Shown here: positions 24,425 through 32,809 of the stretch, piece after piece
Position numbering within the stretch: the stretch's first letter is position 1
Layout of the letters: every line of letters starts with the position of its first letter
NCBI RefSeq assembly: GCF_000725805.1
Contig: NZ_KL647135.1
Span: 190,903-224,487 of the forward strand
Direction: 5' to 3'
Origin: Streptomyces xanthophaeus
Lineage (GTDB): Bacteria > Actinomycetota > Actinomycetes > Streptomycetales > Streptomycetaceae
DNA: 33,585 bases
The notes under the pieces: generated by a model
What the model was told of the DNA's origin: nothing
Databases searched by the model: none
The model's input: only the letters and a program-made list of their open reading frames with translations
Program-made: the position numbers and the translations under genes

Positions 24425-25225
24425 GTGAAGACCTCTCCCTTCCGTACGGCCACCCCTGTCCCGACGGTCGTGACGGCCCTGGCCGTGCTGCTGGCCCTGC
24501 CGCTGCTGGCGGGCTGCGGCGAGGCCGGCGGGCTGGCCGGCGCCGGCCCCACGCCCACCGCGAGCGGGCCCGTGCACCTGTGGCCCGGCCGGCAGCAGGC
24601 CACCGTGCCGCCCGCCGATCCGGGCGGCGCCCCGCCCGAGTACGTCAAGGGGATCCCGCCCGTCCGGGACCAGGACGTGCACGAGGTCGATCCGCTCGCG
24701 CTCGTACAGGCCGAGGTGCGGACCCACCCGGACACCTTCAGCGGCAGCGACGCGATGCCCGCGGAGACCGCCGCCGCGATCACCGCGTGCGGGAAGGACG
24801 GCCAGGACCCCGCGGCGTGCCCCGTGCTGACCCCGTACTACCGGGACCTCACCGGCAACGACCGGGACGAGCTGATCGTCGGCATCGAGCTGCCGGACCG
24901 GATGATGTCGGTTCGGGTGTACACGGCGGACCCCGACGGCCGGCTCAACCGGATCATGGCGACCACGCAGACCGTCATCTCCGTGGAACTGGCCGGACGG
25001 GACGTGGTCCTGCGCGTCCCCAGCGGCAACAACGGCTACGAGCTGATCACCGCCTGGTCCTGGGACGGGAAGCAGCGCTCCATGCTGCCGACGCGCGAGG
25101 AGATCGTACGGGTGCCCTCGAATCCCCAGCCCCAGACGCAGACCCCGACCCAGACCCCGACCCCGACGCAGCCCCAGACGCAGACCCCGGCCCCGGGCCC
25201 GAGCCCCGCGCCGAGTACGCCGTGA
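24425..25225 (+). CDS. Lipoprotein coupled to a sensor kinase (CseA-like)
   Basis: The 266-residue product has a lipoprotein signal with lipobox LLAGC (lipidated Cys at about residue 31), a globular domain (about 85-225) containing DPLALVQAEVRTHP, YYRDLTGNDRDELIVGIEL and ELITAWSWDGKQRSML, and a Pro/Gln/Thr tail with PTQTP and PQTQT repeats. The gene overlaps the kinase gene by 4 bp (GTGA). The arrangement and the LTGNDRDELIV segment recall CseA, the lipoprotein that tunes the CseB/CseC envelope-stress system in Streptomyces; that likeness is from memory. Probably it modulates the kinase from outside the membrane. Confidence 0.82.
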   Translation: MKTSPFRTATPVPTVVTALAVLLALPLLAGCGEAGGLAGAGPTPTASGPVHLWPGRQQATVPPADPGGAPPEYVKGIPPVRDQDVHEVDPLALVQAEVRTHPDTFSGSDAMPAETAAAITACGKDGQDPAACPVLTPYYRDLTGNDRDELIVGIELPDRMMSVRVYTADPDGRLNRIMATTQTVISVELAGRDVVLRVPSGNNGYELITAWSWDGKQRSMLPTREEIVRVPSNPQPQTQTPTQTPTPTQPQTQTPAPGPSPAPSTP

Positions 25226-26499
25226 GGCCCCGGCTCCCCGCCTGGACGGCCTCGCTGACCTGGAAGTCGGCGTGCTTCATCGTGGTGATGTGCTGTTCGC
25301 TCGCCGCGGTGCTGGGCGTGCTCGTGCACGTGGAGGTGACCCGCCAGACCGTGGCCACGGCCCGGGAGAAGGCCCTCGGCAAACTGCACGACGTCTCGCG
25401 CGCGTACGAGGCCGGCGAGGCCCTGCCGCCCGAGTCGGGGCTCGATCCCGAGGGCCTGCCGGCGAAGCTGCGGACCCTCGCCCTCAGCGGGCACCGCGGG
25501 ACGGTCGTGGCCGACTGGATGGGCCGCCCGGTGATGTGGGCCGCGGCGCCCGCGGACGGCCGGGCGCTGGCCGTGGTCGTCGACTACGGCCAGAGCGCGC
25601 GCACGATCAGCGGCCTGGACAACGCGATCATCGGCTCGTCGGTCCTGGCCATCGGCGGGACCCTGCTCGTGGGCGCGTTCGCCGTGACCCGGGTGACGCG
25701 GCGGCTGCACCAGACGGCGACGGTGGCCCGGCGGATCACCCAGGGCGACCTCGACGCGCGCGTGGCCGATCCCCGTACGAAGGACCCGTCGCGGCACCAG
25801 GACGAGGTGGCGACCGTCGCCGGGGCGCTGGACACCATGGCGGGGAGCCTGCAGGCGAAGCTGCTGAGCGAGCAGCGGTTCACGGCGGACGTCGCGCACG
25901 AGCTGCGCACGCCCCTGACGGGACTGCAGGCCGCCTCCGAGCTGCTGCCGGAGAGCCGGCCCACGCAGCTCGTGCAGGAGCGGGTCCGCACGATGCGGCA
26001 GCTGACGGAGGACCTGCTGGAGATCTCGCGGCTGGACTCGCGCAGCGAGCAGGTCGAGACGGACCTGCACCAACTGGGGCGGCTGGCGGGGCGGGTGGTG
26101 CGGGCGACCGGTACCGGGACCGAGGTGGTGATCGTCCAGGACGGGCACGTGGAGACGGACCGGCGCAGGCTGGAGCGGGTGCTGGGGAACCTGGTGGCCA
26201 ACGCCCACAAGCACGGCCGCCCGCCGGTGGTGCTGACCGTGGACGGCCCGGTGATCAGCGTGCGGGACCACGGGGACGGTTTCCCGGAGTACCTGCTGGC
26301 GCACGGACCGCAGCGGTTCCGTACGGAGCCCGGGGCCGGGGTGAAGGGCCACGGGCTCGGGCTCACCATCGCCGTCGGTCAGGCGCAGGCGATCGGGGCC
26401 CGGCTGGAGTTCCGCCGCGCGGAGGGCGGCGGAGCCCTGGCGGTCCTGACCCTGCCGGACGCCGGCCCGGACGCACGCCCGGGCACGGGCCCCGCATAG
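25222..26499 (+). CDS. Sensor histidine kinase
   Basis: The 425-residue product has membrane helices at about residues 14-38 and 133-157 enclosing an extracytoplasmic sensor of about 95 residues, then HAMP (about 158-212), a HisKA domain with phospho-acceptor His226 in RFTADVAHELRTPLTG, and a HATPase_c domain with N box NLVANAHKHG (Asn323), G1 DHGDGF and G2 GHGLGLTI. All catalytic motifs are intact. The GTG start overlaps the lipoprotein stop. No response regulator lies in the 2 kb before the lipoprotein or in the genes after the kinase, so its partner is elsewhere. It resembles CseC-type kinases in layout. Confidence 0.93.
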   Translation: MRPRLPAWTASLTWKSACFIVVMCCSLAAVLGVLVHVEVTRQTVATAREKALGKLHDVSRAYEAGEALPPESGLDPEGLPAKLRTLALSGHRGTVVADWMGRPVMWAAAPADGRALAVVVDYGQSARTISGLDNAIIGSSVLAIGGTLLVGAFAVTRVTRRLHQTATVARRITQGDLDARVADPRTKDPSRHQDEVATVAGALDTMAGSLQAKLLSEQRFTADVAHELRTPLTGLQAASELLPESRPTQLVQERVRTMRQLTEDLLEISRLDSRSEQVETDLHQLGRLAGRVVRATGTGTEVVIVQDGHVETDRRRLERVLGNLVANAHKHGRPPVVLTVDGPVISVRDHGDGFPEYLLAHGPQRFRTEPGAGVKGHGLGLTIAVGQAQAIGARLEFRRAEGGGALAVLTLPDAGPDARPGTGPA

Positions 26500-26595
26500 G
26501 GCCCCGGCGCCGAACCGGGCACCGGCCCCCCCTTGCCGGAGCCGGAGCCGCACCCGCGGCCGGATTCGCAGCCGCAGCCGCAGCGATCCCACCGC

Positions 26596-26865
26596 CTAGG
26601 GGCGAGGGGTCTTCGTCCACGGCCAGCGCGGCTTCGGCTTCACGCCCTCGGGGCTGTGCACGTACTTCCAGCCCTTCTGCAGGTGCAGCCGCTTGGAATA
26701 GCCCGAGGGGACGCGCTCGTACAGCAGCACCGTCGGGGGGCCGCCGTCGGCCGCCGGGACCGGGATCTCGTACCACTTCGGGGGGTGGCCGGTCATGCCG
26801 AGGAGGATCGGGAGGACCCGGCCGTCCATCGGGCCGCCCTCGAAGGGGGTGGGTTGGCTTCTCAC
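26596..26865 (-). CDS. Small conserved hypothetical protein
   Basis: The 89-residue product from GTG 26865 has a compact middle part (LPILLGMTGHPPKWYEIPV, PTVLLYERVPSGYSKRLHLQKGWKYVHSPEG) and a basic, Trp-containing C-terminus. It has no signal peptide or membrane segment and no family I can name. A GGTGGG site precedes the start, and a second in-frame start (ATG of MDGRVL) lies 12 codons later. It lies 10 bp after the tetR stop codon, on the same strand, so it may be the last gene of that transcript. Confidence 0.6.
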   Translation of the reverse strand: MRSQPTPFEGGPMDGRVLPILLGMTGHPPKWYEIPVPAADGGPPTVLLYERVPSGYSKRLHLQKGWKYVHSPEGVKPKPRWPWTKTPRP

Positions 26866-26875
26866 CCCACCAGTG

Positions 26876-27589
26876 TCACAGGAGGTGGGCCGCCTCGGAG
26901 ACCACCGGGATCACCCGGCGGGCCAGTACCCCGACCGGTCCGTCCGCCGCTTCCAGGGCCAGCGCCGCACGGGCGGCGGCCGCCGTCTCCGGGTCGGTGG
27001 CGGCGGTGGCGGCCAGCAGGGCGATGAACTGGTCCACCAGCCAGTCGCGGAGCTCGTCCACTCCGGGCTGCTTGCCCTCGTCGATCCAGATCAGCGAGGC
27101 CGCCTCCACGGCGGTGATCCACGTCCGGACCATCATCCGCAGCCGCGGCCCGGGCACCGGCGCCCCGAGGTGGACGAGGATCTGCTGCGCGGCGGCCCGG
27201 CGGATGCCGTCCACCGTCGCGGTGGTGCGGGAGGTCTCCACGACGCTGCCGCCCTGGAGGAGGGCGGCGAAGCCCGCGTCGTGCTCGTCGACGAAGGCCA
27301 GGTAGCGGTCCAGTGCCCGGGACAGGCGCTGGGTCAGGGGACCTTGCTGCGGTTCCGCGAAGCAGAGTTCGAGGACGTCGGCCGCCGAGCGCAGGGCGGC
27401 TTCGTACAGCTGCTGCTTGCCGCCCGGGAAGTAGCGGTAGACGAGCGGGCGCGAGACCCCGGCGGCCTCCGCGACGTCGTCCAGCGAGACCTCCTCCGGC
27501 GCCCGGTGCGCGAACAGCGAGAGGGCCGCGTCGAGGAGCTGGGCCCGCCGCTCCTCGACGCTCAGCCTGCGGTAGGCGCGTACGGTCAT
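26876..27589 (-). CDS. TetR family transcriptional regulator
   Basis: The 237-residue product has a TetR_N DNA-binding domain at about residues 10-57 (RRAQLLDAALSLFAHR, then VSLDDVAEAAGVSRPLVYRYFPGGKQQLYEAAL) and a long helical ligand-binding domain. It follows the AurF-like gene by 46 bp on the same strand. A 21-bp palindrome in the divergent promoter region at 28655-28675 is the obvious candidate operator, so it probably represses the diiron genes and itself. Ligand unknown. Confidence 0.92.
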   Translation of the reverse strand: MTVRAYRRLSVEERRAQLLDAALSLFAHRAPEEVSLDDVAEAAGVSRPLVYRYFPGGKQQLYEAALRSAADVLELCFAEPQQGPLTQRLSRALDRYLAFVDEHDAGFAALLQGGSVVETSRTTATVDGIRRAAAQQILVHLGAPVPGPRLRMMVRTWITAVEAASLIWIDEGKQPGVDELRDWLVDQFIALLAATAATDPETAAAARAALALEAADGPVGVLARRVIPVVSEAAHLL

Positions 27590-27635
27590 GCCCGCAGGGT
27601 AACCCCACGGCCGCCGCGGCCGGGCGGGAGACGGC

Positions 27636-28565
27636 CTACGCGAGGAGCCCCGAGCTCTTCCACAGCTTGCGGCCGACCCCGCGCAGGATGCCGATGTCGT
27701 CGAGGAAGTCGGTGAGCCGCTTCGCGCCGGTCTGCATGACCTCGCGCCGGTGGCCGCTCGCCTTGACCTGGGCGAGGGCTTCGCGGCGGTCCAGGCCGAT
27801 GTTCTCGTAGACCTGCGGGTTGACGAAGGCGAGCGAGAAGACGCGGGCGGCCTCGCCGCAGCTGATCCGGGTCAGTTCCTGCTCCCAGCGCGGGGCGGTG
27901 AGCATCTGGCGGCGCAGTTCCTCGCGGGCGTAACGGACGTGCCGGGCCTCCTCGATGACGTGGATCCGGGTGACTCCGCGCACCAGCGGCTGGATCCGCT
28001 CGTCCGGGAAGGTCAGGCGCTGCATCCAGTCGAGGATCTCCTCGCCGAGGAGGGTGCAGGCGAAGGAACCGGGGGTGGTGGAGACGGTCTTGAGGATGCG
28101 CGCCAGGTTGTGGTTCACGCGCGAGACCGGGTACTCGGGGGCGCCGCCCTTCTGGATCATGCGGGCGAACATCATCGAGTGGCGGCACTCGTCGGCTATC
28201 TCGGTGAGGGCGTAGCGGACGTGGTTGCTGGTCAGCGACTTGTCGTAGATGTGCCGGACCAGGAGCTGCATGAGGATGATCTCGAACCAGATGCCGAGCG
28301 AGCCGAGGGCCGCGGCCTCGTGGCGGGAGAGGTCGATGCGCTGCTCCTCCCCCATCTTCTTCCACAGCGGGGTGTCGTAGAGCGAGAGCAGCTCGGGCGG
28401 CCAGTAGTACTTGCCCTCGATCACCGGGGCGTCCCAGTCGAGTTCCTTGTCGGGGTCGAAGGAGTGCTTGGCGGAGGATTCGAGCAGCCGCTCGGCGATC
28501 TGCTCGCGGTCCTTGAGCAGGCCGAGAGCGTCCCTCAGCGCGGCTCGATCGGTCACGGTCGTCAT
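27636..28565 (-). CDS. AurF-type diiron oxygenase
   Basis: The 309-residue product matches the AurF family, whose founding member oxidises p-aminobenzoate to p-nitrobenzoate. The expected metal ligands are visible: Glu95 (IWFEIILMQ), Glu126 and His129 (IADECRHS), Glu175 or Glu176 (LLGEEILDW), and His202, Glu206 and His209 (RIHVIEEARHV). The H-x3-E-x2-H spacing equals that of AurF, including its extra third His. The substrate cannot be told; no aromatic-amine pathway is nearby. I chose ATG 28565, with GAGGTG 11 nt upstream; a GTG at 28577 has none. It heads a probable operon with tetR and is divergent from a second diiron protein. Confidence 0.88.
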   Translation of the reverse strand: MTTVTDRAALRDALGLLKDREQIAERLLESSAKHSFDPDKELDWDAPVIEGKYYWPPELLSLYDTPLWKKMGEEQRIDLSRHEAAALGSLGIWFEIILMQLLVRHIYDKSLTSNHVRYALTEIADECRHSMMFARMIQKGGAPEYPVSRVNHNLARILKTVSTTPGSFACTLLGEEILDWMQRLTFPDERIQPLVRGVTRIHVIEEARHVRYAREELRRQMLTAPRWEQELTRISCGEAARVFSLAFVNPQVYENIGLDRREALAQVKASGHRREVMQTGAKRLTDFLDDIGILRGVGRKLWKSSGLLA

Positions 28566-28654
28566 GGCTTCGGACACCTCGTGGGTGGGTTACCGGCGGT
28601 CACTTCTTATGAGACTGCTTGTCAGCAAGGTCGTCAATCCCCCGCGCGCGACTT

Positions 28655-28675
28655 GTTGACCGACCGTCTACCAAC
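28655..28675. promoter_or_regulatory. Palindromic operator candidate between the two diiron genes
   Basis: A 21-bp dyad with pattern GTTG-N3-GAC-N-GTC-N3-CAAC: 14 of the 20 non-central positions pair. It overlaps a -35-like TTGACC (28656-28661) that, with an 18-nt spacer, precedes GACGCT (28680-28685) ahead of the ferritin-like gene. Dyads of this size upstream of TetR-controlled divergent genes are typical TetR operators. A second short palindrome CTTG-N4-CAAG lies at 28618-28629, and TTGACG (minus strand, 28632-28637) could be the -35 of the AurF-like gene. Confidence 0.55.
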
Positions 28676-28733
28676 GTGTGACGCTGCCAACCATCCACTC
28701 CTGTACGGCAGTCCGTGTGACGAGGAGGCGTCA

Positions 28734-29849
28734 GTGTCGACGCACGAGCTCTACACCAACGGCCCGGGCGAGGGCGTCTGGCAGGTACCCGCCTCCGGAT
28801 CGGCCCGCTTCAGCTGGGAGTACGACGGAGGCCGCGAACGCCTCCTCGCGCTCTACCAGAAGGGCAAGGACAAGCAGTGGGACGGCGCCAAGCGCATCGC
28901 CTGGGACATCGAGGTGGACCCCTACGATCCGCTCGGCACCCCCGACGAGGTGCTGACCCTCTACGGGACCCGGCACTGGGCCAAACTCACCGAGAAGGAC
29001 AAGGGCGAACTGCGCCGGCACTACTCCTCCTGGCAGTTCAGCCAGTTCCTGCACGGCGAACAGGGCGCGATGGTGTGCGCGGCGCGCATCGTCGAATCGG
29101 TGCCGGACCTGGACGCGAAGTTCTACTCCGCCACCCAGACGATGGACGAGGCCCGGCACGCCGAGATCTTCGGCCGCTTCCTCCACGAGAAGGTCGGGAT
29201 GCTCTACCCGGTCAACGACAGCCTCCAGGAACTGCTCGGCGACACCCTGCGCGACTCCCGCTGGGACATGCCCTACCTGGGCATGCAGGTGCTGATCGAG
29301 GGGCTCGCCCTGGCCGCCTTCGGCATGATCCGCGACACCACCGACAAACCGCTGCCCAAGCAGATCCTCGCCTACGTCATGCAGGACGAGGCCCGGCACG
29401 TGGCCTTCGGCCGGATGGCCCTGCGCGACTACTACCGGCAGCTGACCGAGGCCGAACTCCGCGAGCGCGAGGAGTTCGTGATCGAGGGCTGCTACCTGAT
29501 GCGGGACCGGCTGCGCGGGGTGGAGGTGCTGGAGAACTTCGGCATCCCGCGCAAGGAGGCGGAGCAGTTCAGCGAACAGTCCGAATTCCTGCACCTGTTC
29601 CGTAAGCTCCTCTTCAGCCGCATCGTCCCCTGCGTCAAGGACATCGGCCTGTGGGGCGAACGGCTCCAGAAGGCCTACCTGGACATGGGCGTCTTCGAGA
29701 TGGGCGACTCCAACCTCGACCTGCTGATGAGCCAGGACGAGGAGATCGCCGAGGCCCTCGACCGCGAACGGTTCGCGGCCGAGGAGGAACTGCGGGTGGC
29801 GGAGGTCGAATCCGCGATCCGCGAGGGCAGCACGGACCGGACCCCCTAG
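28734..29849 (+). CDS. Ferritin-like diiron protein (R2-like superfamily)
   Basis: The 371-residue product has the full carboxylate-bridged diiron set: Glu109 (LHGEQGAM), Glu139 and His142 (MDEARHAE), Glu189 (LIEGLALA), and Glu219 and His222 (QDEARHVA). Two E-x2-H pairs in a four-helix bundle match the ribonucleotide reductase R2 / oxidase-type fold, but it is too long and lacks other R2 features to be a reductase subunit. Its substrate is unknown. The GTG start has GAGGAGG 7 nt upstream. It is divergent from the AurF-like gene, with the palindrome at 28655-28675 over its probable -35. Confidence 0.9.
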   Translation: MSTHELYTNGPGEGVWQVPASGSARFSWEYDGGRERLLALYQKGKDKQWDGAKRIAWDIEVDPYDPLGTPDEVLTLYGTRHWAKLTEKDKGELRRHYSSWQFSQFLHGEQGAMVCAARIVESVPDLDAKFYSATQTMDEARHAEIFGRFLHEKVGMLYPVNDSLQELLGDTLRDSRWDMPYLGMQVLIEGLALAAFGMIRDTTDKPLPKQILAYVMQDEARHVAFGRMALRDYYRQLTEAELREREEFVIEGCYLMRDRLRGVEVLENFGIPRKEAEQFSEQSEFLHLFRKLLFSRIVPCVKDIGLWGERLQKAYLDMGVFEMGDSNLDLLMSQDEEIAEALDRERFAAEEELRVAEVESAIREGSTDRTP

Positions 29850-29851
29850 TG

Positions 29852-29873
29852 CGGTGACCGGAAAGGTCCACCG
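29852..29873. terminator. Hairpin between convergent diiron and pbpA genes
   Basis: CGGTGACC pairs with GGTCCACCG (one bulged base) around a GGAAA loop, 3 bp past the ferritin-like stop and 19 bp before the pbpA stop. Possible bidirectional terminator. Confidence 0.5.
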
Positions 29874-29891
29874 GGTCGTCGTGCCCGCCCC

Positions 29892-31352
29892 TCATCTCCC
29901 GGACAGGGCGGCCTCCATCACCGCCCGCGCGATCGGCGCGGCCGCGCCGTTCCCGCTGATGTCGCCCCGGACCGCCGACGCGTCCTCGACCACCACCGCC
30001 ACCGCCACCGCCGGCACGGCGGCGTCCCGCGCCCTGGCCCAGGAGATGAACCAGGCGTACGGGGTGCCCGCGTTGCCGACGCCGTGCTGCGCGGTGCCCG
30101 TCTTGCCGCCGACCACCGCTCCGGGGATCGCGGCGTTCTTTCCGGTGCCGTCCTCCACCACCTTCACCATCAGCTCCTGGAGGCGGTGGGCGGTGGCCGG
30201 GTTCATGGCCCGGCCCAGGCTGCGCTGGTCGGCGCGGCGGACCGGGTCCCCGTCGTCCTGCGTGGTCCGGTCCACCAGGTAGGGCGTCTTCACCTCGCCC
30301 CCGCCGGCGACCGCGGCCGCCACCATCGCCATCTGCAGCGGCGTGGCCTTGGTGTTGAACTGCCCGATGGAGGACAGCGCGAGCTGGTCCTGGCTCATGT
30401 CGGTGTCGAAGTTCGACCGCGACACCCACGACGGCACCCGCAGCCCCTCGTCGTTGAACCCGAACCGCTCCGCAGCCTCCACCATCCCCCGCAGCCCGAC
30501 CCGCACCCCGATCTTCGCCATCACCGTGTTGCAGGACCACTGCACCGCCTCCGCCATCGAGGCGTCCTGGCAGCCGGTGGCCGCGTTCGGCAGCAGCGTG
30601 CTCGTGCCCGGCAGCGGATAGGGGTCGGGGGTCTCGGTCGGCGCGTCCACATCGGTGACCACCCCCGAGTCGAGGGCGGCCGCCGCCGTCACGATCTTGA
30701 ACGTGGAACCGGGCGGGTACGTCTCGCGCAGGGCCCGGTTGAGCATCGGCTTGGCCGGGTCGGCGTTCAGCCGCGTCCAGGCTCCCTCGACCCCCGCACC
30801 CGTGCCCGAGAGCACCGAGGGGTCGTAGGAGGGGCTGCTGACCAGCGCCAGGATCTTCCCGGTGGCCGGCTCCACGGCGGCCACCGCTCCGCGCTTGCCC
30901 GCCAGCCCGGCGTACGCCGCCCGCTGGAGGGCGGCCCGGATGGTGGTGGCGGCGTTCCCGCCGCCGGGGCGGCCGCGCGCCAGGTCGTACCAGAGCGGGA
31001 AGGCGGACAGGCCCGGATCCGTCCCGGACAGGACCCCGTCCTCGGCGCGCTCGACGAAGCTGGTCCCGTACGTCTGCGAGGAGAAGCCGGTGACGGGCGC
31101 GTACAGCGGGCCGTCCGCGTACGTCCGCTCGTAGCGCAGCAGTTGGCGGCTGTCGCGGGAACCGGTGACGGGCCGCCCGTCGACCAGGATGTCCCCGCGG
31201 GGTTCGGCGTAGCGCTCGACCATGGGCCGCTTGTTGGCCGGGTTGGCCCCGTAGGCGGCGGACTCCCAGACCTGCACCCGGGCGATGTTGACGAGCAGCG
31301 CCACGAGCAGCAGCGCGCAGAAGTACGCGCACCAGCGGATGTAGCGGATCAC
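29892..31352 (-). CDS. pbpA: Class B penicillin-binding protein (PbpA-type transpeptidase)
   Basis: The 486-residue product has one N-terminal membrane helix (about 7-26), a dimerisation domain, and a transpeptidase domain with the three active-site motifs: Ser216-Thr-Phe-Lys219, Ser273-Cys-Asn275 and Lys417-Thr-Gly. It crosslinks peptidoglycan outside the membrane. The length near 486 and the SRDSRQLLRYERTY segment fit the actinobacterial PbpA subgroup. The GTG start overlaps the rodA stop by 4 bp (GTGA), so it is coupled to its SEDS partner. Core rodA-pbpA in Streptomyces normally sits with pknB; the absence of kinase and phosphatase genes here points to a paralogous pair. Confidence 0.94.
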   Translation of the reverse strand: MIRYIRWCAYFCALLLVALLVNIARVQVWESAAYGANPANKRPMVERYAEPRGDILVDGRPVTGSRDSRQLLRYERTYADGPLYAPVTGFSSQTYGTSFVERAEDGVLSGTDPGLSAFPLWYDLARGRPGGGNAATTIRAALQRAAYAGLAGKRGAVAAVEPATGKILALVSSPSYDPSVLSGTGAGVEGAWTRLNADPAKPMLNRALRETYPPGSTFKIVTAAAALDSGVVTDVDAPTETPDPYPLPGTSTLLPNAATGCQDASMAEAVQWSCNTVMAKIGVRVGLRGMVEAAERFGFNDEGLRVPSWVSRSNFDTDMSQDQLALSSIGQFNTKATPLQMAMVAAAVAGGGEVKTPYLVDRTTQDDGDPVRRADQRSLGRAMNPATAHRLQELMVKVVEDGTGKNAAIPGAVVGGKTGTAQHGVGNAGTPYAWFISWARARDAAVPAVAVAVVVEDASAVRGDISGNGAAAPIARAVMEAALSGR

Positions 31353-32713
31353 TCGGCGGCCTCCTGCGGTTCGGGCCTGCGGGCGCTGTCGCTCAGCCGG
31401 ACCAGCAGCGCGACGATGATCCAGTTCGTGACGACGGAGGAACCGCCCTGCGCCAGGAAGGGCATGGCCATGCCGGTGAGCGGGATGAGCCCGCTGACCC
31501 CTCCCGCGATGACGAACACCTGGAGCGCGACGATCGAGGCCAGCCCGGTGGCGAGCAGCCGGCCGAAGGGGTCGCGCAGCGCCAGGCCGGCGCGGAAGCC
31601 TCGGGACACCAGCAGCCCGTAGAGCAGCAGGATCGCGGTGAGGCCGACGAGGCCGAGCTCCTCCCCGGCGGTAGCGAGGATGAAGTCCGACTTGGCGGCG
31701 AAGCCGATCAGGAAGGACTGCCCGTGGCCGAGCCCGGCGCCGAGCAGGCCGCCCGCGCCGAAGGCGAAGAGGGACTGGGCGAGCTGGCCCGGCCCTTCAC
31801 CGCGGTCGATGGAGGCGAAAGGATTCAGCCAGTCGTCCACGCGGCTGTGCACGTGCGGCTCGAAGGTCCCGACGGCGTACGCGCCCACCCCGGCGAGGAC
31901 CAGCCCGATCGCGATCCAGCCGATCCTCCCGGTGGCCGTGAACAGCATGATCACGAACAGCCCGAAGAACAGCAGCGAGGTCCCGAGGTCCCGCTCCAGG
32001 ACGAGCAGGCCGACGCTGAGCAGCCAGATGGCGAGGATCGGACCGAGCACGCGGCCCGGAAGCAGCCGGAGCTTCCAGAACAGCCTGCGGCCCGTGAGCG
32101 CGAGGGCGGTGCGGTTCGCGGCGAGGTAGGAGGCGAAGAAGACGGCCAGCAGGATCTTGGCGAACTCCCCCGGCTGGAAGGACAGTCCGCCGAACCGGAT
32201 CCAGATGTGGGCGCCGTTGACCGCCGGGAAGAAGACGGGGACGAGCATCAGCCCGAGGGCCGCCGCGACCGACAGGTACGCGTAGCGCTGGAGCACGCGG
32301 TGGTCCCGCAGCAGCACGACCACCAGGACGAACAGCGCCACCCCGAGCGCGGACCAGCGCAGCTGGTCCCCGGCGGTGAGGTGGCCGGGCGTGGTCACGT
32401 CGAGGCGCTGGATGAGCACCAGGCCGAGCCCGTTGAGCAGGAAGGCGATCGGCAGCACCAGCGGGTCGGCGTACGGGGCCCGGAAGCGGACGGCGAGGTG
32501 CGCGAGCAGGGCGGTGACCGCGAGCCCGGCGGCGTAGCGGGCGGCCGGACGCGGGATCCGGCCGGTGGTGGCGAGGCCGACGTAGAGGTAGCCGAGGACG
32601 GAGACCAGGACGGCGCCGGCGAGGAGCGTCAGCTCGACGCCGCGGCGCTTGGGAGCGCGGGCGTCAGGAGGCGGGGGCGCGGGCTCCGCCACCTTCGCCG
32701 TCAGAGCGGTCAT
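31349..32713 (-). CDS. rodA: SEDS peptidoglycan glycosyltransferase (FtsW/RodA/SpoVE family)
   Basis: The 454-residue product has about ten membrane segments. The conserved FGGLSFQPGEFAKI loop, the catalytic-region Asp in LERDLGTSLLFFG, and the C-terminal GLIPLTGMAMPFLAQGGSS motif mark it as a SEDS enzyme that polymerises glycan strands from lipid II with a partner PBP. The N-terminal ~25 residues are a Pro-rich cytoplasmic tail. The pair is divergent from a DUF6325 gene. Confidence 0.95.
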   Translation of the reverse strand: MTALTAKVAEPAPPPPDARAPKRRGVELTLLAGAVLVSVLGYLYVGLATTGRIPRPAARYAAGLAVTALLAHLAVRFRAPYADPLVLPIAFLLNGLGLVLIQRLDVTTPGHLTAGDQLRWSALGVALFVLVVVLLRDHRVLQRYAYLSVAAALGLMLVPVFFPAVNGAHIWIRFGGLSFQPGEFAKILLAVFFASYLAANRTALALTGRRLFWKLRLLPGRVLGPILAIWLLSVGLLVLERDLGTSLLFFGLFVIMLFTATGRIGWIAIGLVLAGVGAYAVGTFEPHVHSRVDDWLNPFASIDRGEGPGQLAQSLFAFGAGGLLGAGLGHGQSFLIGFAAKSDFILATAGEELGLVGLTAILLLYGLLVSRGFRAGLALRDPFGRLLATGLASIVALQVFVIAGGVSGLIPLTGMAMPFLAQGGSSVVTNWIIVALLVRLSDSARRPEPQEAAE

Positions 32714-32809
32714 ACGCGAAACGTAGCAAGCAGACGGATGCTATGTCCGCTTATGTCATAGTGTGCCGAAGAGTCGTCAGAATCGGTCAGGAGTGAGGAG
32801 CCGAGACAC

